NCBI GenBank assembly: GCA_900555785.1
Contig: USMO01000033.1
Location: 1 to 11,209, forward strand
Length of the DNA stretch: 11,209 nt
Reading direction: 5' to 3'
Source of the DNA: an uncultured Eubacteriales bacterium
GTDB taxonomy: Bacteria; Bacillota; Clostridia; Oscillospirales; CAG-272
The translations under genes were made by a program, and so were the position numbers. The notes beneath the pieces were generated by a model that saw only the letters and a program-made list of their open reading frames with translations, was not told where the DNA came from and searched no databases. Of the stretch, positions 5,830 to 11,209 are shown one piece after another (positions within the stretch are counted from its first letter, which is position 1; each line of letters starts with the position of its first letter).

Positions 5830-7526
5830 GCAAGCAGAAAAAAGGAAAGAACGATATCAGAAGAAGCGGCGCCAGGATTATGGCAAGCCTGGTCGTGCTG
5901 CTGGGCAGCCTGTCCTACATCATGATTCTGGCGGTCCTGAACTGCAGCTTAGGGTTTGTGACTGCAATGGGTGTGACGGTGTTCGGCGCGGTTGGTGTTG
6001 CAAAGGCGCTGGGCGAGCCGGTGGCGCTCTCCTATGGGCTGATTGTGGGTCTGGGGGTCGGCTGCGGCGTGATTCGCGGATTTCTGCGCTACATCGAGCA
6101 GTACAGCAACCACTATATCGCGTTCCGGCTGCTGGCAGCGTTCCACGATAAGATTTTCGGCGCGCTCCGCGTGCTCTGCCCTGCAAAGCTGGAAAGCAAG
6201 CAGAAGGGCAGCATCATTGCAATGATCACCTCGGACATTGAGACGCTGGAGGTGTTCTACGCGCACACCATCTCGCCGATCTGCATTGCGGTGCTGGTGT
6301 CAACGGCGGTGTTCCTGTTCGTCGGGCTGATTTCCAGCTGGTATCTTGCGCTGGTTGCGCTTGCCGGGTTCCTGTTCATCGGCATTGTGGTTCCGCTCAT
6401 CTCCTCGGGCAGACTCAAGGAGAGCGGCGTGAAGTACCGCGCCGAATTTGCCTCCTTCTCGGCATACTTCCTTGACAGCATCAAGGGTATCAAGGACATC
6501 GTGCTGAACAACGCGGGCAAGGAGCGGGAGGAAGAGGTCAACAGGCGCTCGGACATCCTGCTGGGCGAAACCAAAAAGATGAAGCACAACATCACCCGCG
6601 CCGGCTCGGCAATCGAGCTTACGGTGTCGGTGTTCATTCTTGCGGCGCTTGCCGTGGGGATTGTGCTGGTCAAAAACGACCGGCTGACGGTTGGCAGAAT
6701 GATCATCGGTATGGTGACGGTGTTCTCATCGTTCGGTCCGGTTATTGCGGTCGGCGGGTTGCCCGGAAACCTGACGCAGACCTTTGCAAGCGGCGACCGG
6801 GTGCTGAACCTGCTTGCCGAAAAGCCGGCTGTGGAGGCAGTGAAGAACGGCAAGGATTTTGACTACGAAAACCTGAAGGTTGAGGACCTGTCGTTCAGCT
6901 ACGACGGGCAGACCGAGGTGCTGAAGGACGTGAAGATGCACGCCGAAAAGGGCGAGATCATCGGCATTGTGGGCGAGAGCGGCTGCGGCAAATCCACCTT
7001 CTTAAAGCTTTTGATGCGCTTCTGGGAAAGAAGCGGCGGCGGAATCGATTACGACAACATTGACATCGACCGCATCAACACCGATTCGCTTCTGAAAAAC
7101 GTTACAATGGTTTCGCAGACCACCTATCTGTTTGAGGAATCGATCGAGGACAACCTGCGCATTGCAAAGCCCGACGCAACGCAGGCGGAAATTGAGGACG
7201 CCTGCAAGAAGGCTGCGGTGCATGACTTCATCATGACGCTGCCCGACGGCTACAAAACGCAGGTCACGGTGCTGGGCGACAACCTCTCGGCAGGGGAGAA
7301 GCAGCGCATCGGGCTGGCAAGAGCCTTCCTGCGCGGCGGTGAGCTGATTCTGTTGGATGAGCCGACCAGCAACGTTGACAGTATCAACGAGGGCATCATT
7401 CTGAAAGCGCTGAAGGACCAGAAGAACAGGAAGAGCATCATTCTGGTGTCGCACCGCGAGTCGACAATGGCGATTGCGGACCGGATTTATAAAGTGGAAA
7501 ACGGCAAGATGACGGAGGCGGTGTAA
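5826..7526 (+). CDS. ABC half-transporter (membrane + ATPase), subunit 2 of a heterodimer
   Basis: 566 residues in the same exporter fold as its partner: a basic N-terminus (SKQKKGKNDIRRSG), six predicted membrane helices to about residue 320, then the ATPase domain. Walker A GESGCGKST at 383-391, an intact Q-loop (VSQTTYLF, Gln431), signature LSAGE (Ser488 to Glu491), Walker B with catalytic Glu512 (LLDEPTSN) and H-switch His543. All ATPase residues are present here, in contrast to the Q-loop change in subunit 1. The ATG at 5826 has GGAGG seven bases upstream and overlaps the previous stop (ATGA), so equal synthesis of both subunits is expected. The stop at 7524-7526 lies 4 bases before the ATG of the ECF gene. 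Together the two would make one ATP-driven transporter in the cytoplasmic membrane. Substrate unknown; iron-siderophore or heme is inferred from the operon. Confidence 0.85.
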   Translation: MSKQKKGKNDIRRSGARIMASLVVLLGSLSYIMILAVLNCSLGFVTAMGVTVFGAVGVAKALGEPVALSYGLIVGLGVGCGVIRGFLRYIEQYSNHYIAFRLLAAFHDKIFGALRVLCPAKLESKQKGSIIAMITSDIETLEVFYAHTISPICIAVLVSTAVFLFVGLISSWYLALVALAGFLFIGIVVPLISSGRLKESGVKYRAEFASFSAYFLDSIKGIKDIVLNNAGKEREEEVNRRSDILLGETKKMKHNITRAGSAIELTVSVFILAALAVGIVLVKNDRLTVGRMIIGMVTVFSSFGPVIAVGGLPGNLTQTFASGDRVLNLLAEKPAVEAVKNGKDFDYENLKVEDLSFSYDGQTEVLKDVKMHAEKGEIIGIVGESGCGKSTFLKLLMRFWERSGGGIDYDNIDIDRINTDSLLKNVTMVSQTTYLFEESIEDNLRIAKPDATQAEIEDACKKAAVHDFIMTLPDGYKTQVTVLGDNLSAGEKQRIGLARAFLRGGELILLDEPTSNVDSINEGIILKALKDQKNRKSIILVSHRESTMAIADRIYKVENGKMTEAV

Positions 7527-7530
7527 AACG

Positions 7531-7707
7531 ATGACCGAACAACAGAAACAAAACGAAATTGACGAAGCTGCCTCTGTGCTGATTGAAAATTCGGAGGATG
7601 CTGCTGCCCCTGCGGGCGCGGCGTTCTCCGGGGGGAGCCTCCGGCGCAGCGCAGCCGGTTCTTTCGGAAATTCAAAATCAAGGATATTGTCTTTCTGGCA
7701 ATCATGA
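7531..7707 (+). pseudogene. Displaced N-terminal segment of the ECF S-component gene
   Basis: ATG 7531 follows the ABC gene by 4 bases, with GGAGG at 7514-7518. It opens a 58-codon frame starting MTEQQKQNEIDEAAS, an acidic soluble leader, and ending at TGA 7705-7707. The membrane protein it should lead into is read in the next frame: one extra base at the G6 run (7630-7635) would give ...AFSGGEPPAQRSRFFRKFK, then KDIVFLAIM, joining smoothly to the first helix at about 7683. So the start and the body of this gene are separated by a one-base shortfall. Whether that is a sequencing error or a true frameshift cannot be told from the sequence. Confidence 0.6.
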
Positions 7708-8813
7708 CGGCGTGTACGCTGATTACGGGAGCGGTGATGCCGCTGCTGATCAACGTTCCGCTGTTCGGAATCGTGCAGTTGGGGCTGGGGCTGCAGTTTT
7801 CCATCTTTCCGGTAATCGGCATGATGAAGGTCCGCAAGCCCGGTTCGCTGTTCTTCCAGTCGATCTTCATTGCGGCGTTCCTGGTGTTCATGTTCCCGCC
7901 GATGTCGATGATTGTCCTGTGCGGGCTGGTTGCGGAAACGGTTGCCATGCTGTTCTTCCGTGGCTACACCAGCGATTGGGCATGCGTGATGGCAGGAACG
8001 CTCTATCTGCCGATGACGATTCCGTTCCTGTACTTCTATTACCGGTTTTTCTACACGGTTACGGAGGAGGGAAAGACCGGCGCTTCGATTTTTCTTGCAG
8101 GTTCCAATCCGTTGGTCGTTGCGGGAATCTCCTGCGCGATTGTTGCGCTGTGCTTTGTGGGGTCGGTGATCGGTATGATTGTTTCCCGCGAGCTGAAAAA
8201 AAGCCGGAGCTTTGAAAAAATGAGCTTTTGGACCTTCAAAAAGAAGCCGTATCCCATCCTGGCGTTTGCCGCAAGCATCTTTTTCATCGTGTTCGGGCTG
8301 GTGATGGCGCGGAATGCGCATTTTAGCTGGTTCCTGCTGGGCGCCTATATCTGGCTGTTCCTGTTCGGCTGCCGGAAGGGCTGCCTGCATGTCATCGGTC
8401 CGTTCTTCCTGCGCGGCGGGATTTTCGGCGTGATTGCGTATTTCGCCTACGGAAGGAACTTTGCCTCGGCGCTGGCGATGGTCAACCGTTTCGGTGCGGT
8501 CTTCCTGTCGATTGCGCTCGGCATGAGCATGGAGCCGATTGGCATGACGCGGAATCTTTCTACGCTGCGGGTGCCGCGCGGAATCACGTTGGGAATGCTG
8601 ATTGCAACCTCCTTCCCGCCCGTCCTGCGGGCAGAGAAGCAGCGGGTTCGCGAGGCAATGCAAACGCGCGGCGCGGGTACGATTTCGGCGGGCAATCCGG
8701 CACCGGCAAGCAGATGCCGGAGAAGTATTTCGACAAGACCGCCGTGGTGGAAAAGATCGGTGACCGGTACTATTTCTCCTTCACGCAGCTTTCGTTCTCG
8801 ATGGAGAACCTGA
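7704..8813 (+). CDS. ECF transporter: MptD-like S component run on into truncated EcfT
   Basis: The frame is open from 7587 to 8813; ATG 7704 is only the first ATG in it, and the true start is probably 7531 in another frame. From about 7659 to 8210 it encodes a hydrophobic protein with five or six helices (KDIVFLAIMTACTLITGAVM, then FGIVQLGLGLQFSIFPVIGM) resembling MptD/Trep_Strep-type S components, which capture the substrate. A second module from ATG 8220 (MSFWTFKKKPYPIL) resembles EcfT, the membrane coupler, and ends with the coupling motif VREAMQTRGAG at about 8648-8678. One more A in the A7 tract (8196) would stop S at KKPEL and leave T as a separate gene, so the fusion may be artificial. 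T has about 160 residues against the usual 230-260. From about 8698 the reading is an out-of-frame shadow of the NEAT gene. No EcfA ATPase is encoded in the window. Confidence 0.68.
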   Translation: MTACTLITGAVMPLLINVPLFGIVQLGLGLQFSIFPVIGMMKVRKPGSLFFQSIFIAAFLVFMFPPMSMIVLCGLVAETVAMLFFRGYTSDWACVMAGTLYLPMTIPFLYFYYRFFYTVTEEGKTGASIFLAGSNPLVVAGISCAIVALCFVGSVIGMIVSRELKKSRSFEKMSFWTFKKKPYPILAFAASIFFIVFGLVMARNAHFSWFLLGAYIWLFLFGCRKGCLHVIGPFFLRGGIFGVIAYFAYGRNFASALAMVNRFGAVFLSIALGMSMEPIGMTRNLSTLRVPRGITLGMLIATSFPPVLRAEKQRVREAMQTRGAGTISAGNPAPASRCRRSISTRPPWWKRSVTGTISPSRSFRSRWRT

Positions 8814-9154
8814 CGCTGACACTGGAGGAGGGCAAGCAGACCGGCTACCGCATCACCGAGGACAGCGGCGACCGCAAGACCTATTCCTATACGGTATCCA
8901 AGGAAAACCTGCAAAAGGCGCTGCCGTTTACCGTTTATGTGTCGGTGCGCGGCGAAACTTTCCCGTTCACCATCACGCTGGACCTTGCTTCGGCAACCCG
9001 GACCGGCGATGTGGAGGACGCAGAGACCGAACGCCCTGCTGAATTTGTACCGGTTATCTCCACAAGCTCGGGCAGCGAATACGAAGCCACCAGAGGGCAG
9101 ATTTTCGTCATTCGGGATGCTAGGCGAGCCTGGGCGACGAGACGCCGGAGGTGA
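8714..9154 (+). CDS. NEAT (heme-transport type) domain fragment
   Basis: In this frame residues 1-92 read as a NEAT domain: KYFDKTAVVEKIGDRYYFSF, then QLSFSMENLTLTLEEG, the central TYSYTVSKENLQKAL, and the closing strands PFTVYVSVRGETFPFTITLD. NEAT domains bind heme or hemoproteins on the surface of Gram-positive cells. The usual YxxxY of the last strand is absent (ETFPFTI); Met30 in the SFSM turn could be a heme contact, as in Met-using NEAT proteins. ATG 8714 has no ribosome binding site and there is no signal peptide; the frame is open upstream and merges with the EcfT end, so the true N-terminus has been lost or misjoined. After about residue 135 the frame breaks (DARRAWATRRRR is not natural); the protein continues in the next frame. 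Together with 9151-9828 it is one broken gene. Confidence 0.62.
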   Translation: MPEKYFDKTAVVEKIGDRYYFSFTQLSFSMENLTLTLEEGKQTGYRITEDSGDRKTYSYTVSKENLQKALPFTVYVSVRGETFPFTITLDLASATRTGDVEDAETERPAEFVPVISTSSGSEYEATRGQIFVIRDARRAWATRRRR

Positions 9155-9828
9155 CCGTCAAAGCCTACTACGTGCGCGAGGAAGAGTGGACCGAGGTCGA
9201 GCCGGACGGAAACCGGCTGCTTCTGGCAAACGCGGGCGAATACCACGTGGTCTACCGCGCGGAATCCGCAACCTATACCACCCTGCTGGGCAACCCGACC
9301 TACGCGGAAAAGGATGTCAAAATCCTGTCCGGCGTGAGCGGCGACAGCCTTGCCAAGCTGCATGACCCGAATGGGGCGCTGCCGGAGGGCACCGTGCTGA
9401 TGGCGTCCAGAATCGAATCGGACAGCACCGTCTACCGGACCGCCGCCGAGAAAATGGCAGCGATTGCGGACCGGTTCCAGGTCTTTGGCGTGGAACTGAT
9501 TGCAGCAGACGGAAGCGCGGCACCCCCTGCCGGAACCGTTACCATCGGGCTTCGGGCAGATTCGACCTACAACCGCAATCAGGTTGCGGCGTACCTTCTT
9601 GGGGAGGACGGACGGCTGACCCAACTCAACGTGTCGAACGGCGGCAGCTATGTCAACGTGGAGACCGCGCAGGGCGGGACCATCATCCTGTGCATCCCGG
9701 GCGTGGCGTTCCATATGCCGATCTGGGGGTATATCCTGATTTCGGTAGGCGCATTGGTCCTTGTTGCCGGTGCGGTCATGGCGATTGTCCTCACGGTCAA
9801 GCACAAAAAAAGAGCAAAACGAGCCTGA
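9151..9828 (+). CDS. C-terminal part of the NEAT surface protein, membrane-anchored
   Basis: This is the continuation of the NEAT protein in the next frame. The frame opens after TAG 9121, and codons 9124-9150 (ASLGDETPE) already belong to it, so GTG 9151 is not a real start. The fragment holds an extracellular beta-rich module (GALPEGTVLMASRIES, then FGVELIAADGS, PPAGTVTIGLRADS, DGRLTQLNVSNGG) of a kind common at the C-terminus of Firmicutes surface proteins. It ends with one membrane helix (WGYILISVGALVLVAGAVMA) and the cytoplasmic tail KHKKRAKRA. There is no LPXTG sorting signal, so the protein is held by the helix, like Shp-type heme proteins. One missing base near 9115-9123 explains the break (DA-x-ASLGDETPEVTV). 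A strong hairpin terminator follows at 9870, ending the operon. Confidence 0.62.
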   Translation: MTVKAYYVREEEWTEVEPDGNRLLLANAGEYHVVYRAESATYTTLLGNPTYAEKDVKILSGVSGDSLAKLHDPNGALPEGTVLMASRIESDSTVYRTAAEKMAAIADRFQVFGVELIAADGSAAPPAGTVTIGLRADSTYNRNQVAAYLLGEDGRLTQLNVSNGGSYVNVETAQGGTIILCIPGVAFHMPIWGYILISVGALVLVAGAVMAIVLTVKHKKRAKRA

Positions 9829-9869
9829 AAACGTGGGCGTAACCGCCCCCTGCAGTGCCCGGTTATCCC

Positions 9870-9905
9870 AAACAGCCCCTGCGGGTTTTCCCGCAGGGGC
9901 TGTTT
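9870..9905. terminator. 16-bp hairpin ending the operon, shared by convergent genes
   Basis: A perfect 16-bp stem (9870-9885 with 9890-9905, core CAGCCCCTGCGGG) and a TTTT loop, in the gap between the plus-strand operon and the minus-strand CxxC gene. Flanking T tracts are short on both sides, so it may serve both directions. Confidence 0.8.
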
Positions 9906-9932
9906 GTTGGTTGGGGGGCAGGGGAGGCACCG

Positions 9933-10199
9933 TTACGGTTCGTCCGGAATCCTCCAGCGAAACAGTTGTCGGAAGCTGCTGACGCAATCTCGGCAGAGCC
10001 AAATCTTCCCATCGTCCGAACGGTACCCGTCGTGCAAATCTGCGCCGTCCATGCTGATTCGGTCCCAGCAAAGCTCGCAATGCGCATGATCGCCCTGGGC
10101 ATAGGTCTGAAACGAAATTGGGAGATCCGCTAAATAGTCGTAGTCCCGCAACCCGTTTTTGAGGATGCCCTCTTTCCATTTCTGCTCCTGCTCTGTCAT
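9933..10199 (-). CDS. Small protein with paired CxxC motifs, function unknown
   Basis: 88 residues starting MTEQEQKWKEG. Cys41-x2-Cys44 (HCELCWDRIS) and Cys69-x2-Cys72 (IWLCRDCVSSF) form a likely four-Cys zinc or metal site; between them lies DLHDGYRSDD, and the C-terminus is FRQLFRW. This arrangement (CELCW, LH.GY, W.C..C...F) recurs in uncharacterised Firmicutes proteins, but I cannot name a family. The frame is open to a TTG at 10220, but ATG 10199 is preferred because AAAGGGG lies about 7 bases upstream. It has no signal peptide or membrane segment, so it is cytoplasmic. It lies 46 bases downstream of the small lipoprotein gene and may share its transcript. Confidence 0.65.
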   Translation of the reverse strand: MTEQEQKWKEGILKNGLRDYDYLADLPISFQTYAQGDHAHCELCWDRISMDGADLHDGYRSDDGKIWLCRDCVSSFRQLFRWRIPDEP

Positions 10200-10245
10200 T
10201 CCGCTGCCCCTTTCTGCCAATCCCGCGTTCCGGTGATATGCCGGT

Positions 10246-10430
10246 TTATGCCGTCAGCAAGCGCACCGGAATCAGGAGGTCGTTCAAAAAGCTGGTCCCT
10301 TCGCCCAAGGTGTCGTGCCGGTAGACGGCTACCACCGGATACTGCCTTCTGCAGGCTTCCTGATTTCGGTGCAGCCGATGCTGCTTGCCAAGAGTGCTGC
10401 CAACACGATGAGGGGCAGGAATTTTTTCAT
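10246..10430 (-). pseudogene. Small lipoprotein gene with a frameshift
   Basis: On the minus strand AAGGAGG (10446-10440) lies 9 bases before ATG 10430-10428. The frame begins as a signal peptide (MKKFLPLIVLAALLASS, then IGC with the candidate lipidated Cys at 20; Ser at -3 is an imperfect lipobox). As written it stops at TAG 10331-10329 after 33 residues (TEIRKPAEGSIRW). One extra base near 10357 would move it into the frame reading QYPVVAVYRHDTLGEG, SFLNDLLIPVRLLTA, with a TAA at 10248-10246, giving about 60 residues. That longer product is inferred. The strong ribosome binding site and signal peptide support a real gene; its function is unknown. Confidence 0.5.
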
Positions 10431-10449
10431 CTGTTCGGTCCTCCTTATC

Positions 10450-10485
10450 AAAAAGCGCACAAAAGCCCTGGGCTTTTATGCGCTT
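10450..10485 (-). terminator. Terminator or attenuator hairpin before the small lipoprotein gene
   Basis: On the minus strand a 16-bp arm pair (10485-10470 with 10468-10453, one G-U pair; AAGCGCATAAAAGCC with GGCTTTTGTGCGCTT) is followed by TTTTT (10454-10450). It ends only 3 bases before the AAGGAGG of the next gene, so that gene is either read through this hairpin or the hairpin regulates it. Confidence 0.75.
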
Positions 10486-10580
10486 CCGGATGGGTATGCA
10501 GTTGGTCAAAATCCGGTCACGCGGGGTTCGTTGCCTGCTTTCGGATTGGATGCGGTTTCGGCGGCGGTTGTCAGTCGCCT

Positions 10581-10781
10581 TCAAATTTGCTTGTGGACGC
10601 TCTTGTATTCGTCGTAGAAGCGATAGAACGGGCAGGCGGCGGTCCTGCCTGCAAGGAAATGCGTCATTTCGTCCTGGTCGAGGTTGACCCGGCAGGAGTA
10701 GGCGTCGTAGTCTTCGTCATAATCGTAAAAAACACAGCTGTCGCAGGTCCCGGCGGCTTTTTTCAGTTTTCTTTCTTCCAT
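10581..10781 (-). CDS. DUF6472-like small Cys protein
   Basis: 66 residues starting MEERKLKKAAGT. Four cysteines at 13, 16, 30 and 50 (TCDSCVFYDYDEDYDAYSC, then RTAACPFYRFYDEY) suggest a small metal-binding domain. The sequence pattern C-x2-C...YDEDY...C..NLDQDEM..F...CP(F/Y)YR..DEY matches my memory of DUF6472, a Clostridia family of unknown function. The frame is open far upstream, but ATG 10781 is clear: AGGAGG (10794-10789) lies 7 bases before it, and the promoter at 10825-10853 would start transcription around 10818. It is cytoplasmic, with no signal or membrane segment. It is followed after about 95 bases by a strong terminator hairpin. Confidence 0.75.
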   Translation of the reverse strand: MEERKLKKAAGTCDSCVFYDYDEDYDAYSCRVNLDQDEMTHFLAGRTAACPFYRFYDEYKSVHKQI

Positions 10782-10824
10782 CGTTCTGCCTCCTGTGTTT
10801 GTTTTTTGGGAATCTCCCACCTTT

Positions 10825-10853
10825 ATTATACCGCATTCCGGCGCAAAAGTAAA
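10825..10853 (-). promoter_or_regulatory. Promoter of the DUF6472-like gene
   Basis: On the minus strand TTTACT (10853-10848), 17 bases, TATAAT (10830-10825). The -10 is consensus; the -35 matches at four of six positions. Confidence 0.7.
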
Positions 10854-10930
10854 GAGGTTTTCGAAAATTTTCGGATATTGCGCGCGGGAGCAGGCGATAC
10901 TGACAGTAAGACCTGGAAAGGAGGCGCGCT

Positions 10931-11209
10931 GTGGCTTTTTCGTCGCTGGTATTTTTGTTTGCGTTTTTGCCGGTGTTGCTGGCGGCTTACTACCTTTGCC
11001 CGCGGCGGGGACGGAACGCCGTTCTGCTGGCGGCAGGGCTGCTGCTGTGGCCCTACTATGGCGAAATTTTGATGTATTCCAACCAGTGTGGCGTTGGGTT
11101 TGGCTACCTGCTGTGCGCGTTGGCATTGGCGCTGGCACTGCCGCACCTGCTGTGCGGCTGGCGGAACAGCCTGCCCGGTGCCTGCGGCGCAGTGGTCTGC
11201 CTGTGTTTT
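10931..11209 (+). CDS. MBOAT/AlgI-like membrane O-acyltransferase, N-terminal part
   Basis: 93 codons are visible, then the window ends. The start is GTG 10931 with AAAGGAGG (10917-10924) 6 bases upstream. The opening MAFSSLVFLFAFLPVLLAAYYLCPRRGRN matches the start of AlgI/DltB-type MBOAT proteins, which typically read M.FSSL.FLF.FLP..L..YYL.P...RN; these enzymes pass acyl groups onto cell-surface polymers. After that point the fit weakens: relatives usually show a YAWGEP-like stretch, here LLWPYYGEILMYSNQCG. The rest is hydrophobic, with several Cys. The catalytic His region would lie beyond the window, so activity cannot be judged. It is divergent from the DUF6472-like gene; I saw no good promoter. 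Confidence 0.68.
   Translation, partial: MAFSSLVFLFAFLPVLLAAYYLCPRRGRNAVLLAAGLLLWPYYGEILMYSNQCGVGFGYLLCALALALALPHLLCGWRNSLPGACGAVVCLCF

Noticed and set aside
7002..8663. Very long minus-strand open frame (553 codons) across the ABC and ECF genes.
   Set aside because: Its composition (Arg/His/Gln-rich, no domain) is typical of an antisense shadow of GC-rich coding sequence.
8684..8713. The frame before the NEAT fragment reads GGQSGTGKQ, like a Walker A motif, hinting at a leftover ECF ATPase.
   Set aside because: The residue after Lys is Gln rather than Ser/Thr, no other ATPase motif is nearby, and Gly/Ser-rich spacers are common ahead of NEAT domains. Probably coincidence.
8935..10179. Minus-strand 414-codon frame across the NEAT gene and the CxxC gene.
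   Set aside because: It overlaps both recognisable genes and the hairpin at 9870-9905, and has no family features.
1..11209. tRNA, rRNA, transposase or phage genes.
   Set aside because: None was recognised on either strand.

Overview
The window looks like a chromosomal segment from a moderately GC-rich Clostridia bacterium, most likely of the Oscillospiraceae/Ruminococcaceae group. The evidence is near-consensus sigma-A promoters with 17-base spacers, strong AGGAGG-type ribosome binding sites, a YlmH tail, a BspA-type leucine-rich-repeat lipoprotein, a DUF6472-type mini-protein, and dispersed GC-rich intergenic palindromes. The taxonomic call is inference from family content, not from a search.

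Left part (1-2940): the 3' end of an S4-domain YlmH-like gene closes with a clean terminator (289-310). About 480 bases without a gene follow, carrying several palindromes that look like repeat remnants. A perfect promoter then drives a surface lipoprotein with leucine-rich repeats (795-1640). Two back-to-back terminators separate it from gpsA on the minus strand (1747-2796), which has its own consensus promoter (2908-2936).

Centre (3081-9905): this is the notable region, one plus-strand operon that starts at a consensus promoter (3103-3131). Gene order is: a DtxR/MntR-like winged-helix regulator; a YgbA-type 'nitrous oxide-stimulated promoter' family protein; two overlapping exporter-fold ABC half-transporters (a heterodimer); an MptD-type ECF substrate-binding (S) component; an EcfT-type (T) component; and a NEAT-domain protein with a C-terminal membrane anchor. 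It closes with a 16-bp hairpin. The promoter and leader carry GTTAG/CTAAC palindromes resembling DtxR-type iron boxes. Together these genes suggest a metal- or heme-responsive uptake/trafficking system that pairs a NEAT receptor with an ECF module and an IrtAB/CydDC-like ABC pair. That assignment is inference.

The second half of this operon is damaged as written. The S gene's start is out of frame with its body, S and T are joined without a stop, T breaks off after its coupling motif, no ECF ATPase gene is present, the NEAT gene has no start or signal peptide, and it is split again by a frameshift. All clear frameshifts need one extra base, several at homopolymers. This could be local sequence error or real decay, plus one larger deletion or misjoin near 8670-8713.

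Right part (9906-11209): three small minus-strand genes (an 88-aa CxxC/CxxC protein, a frameshifted small lipoprotein, and a DUF6472-like 66-aa protein) lie divergent to the start of an MBOAT/AlgI-like membrane O-acyltransferase that runs off the window.
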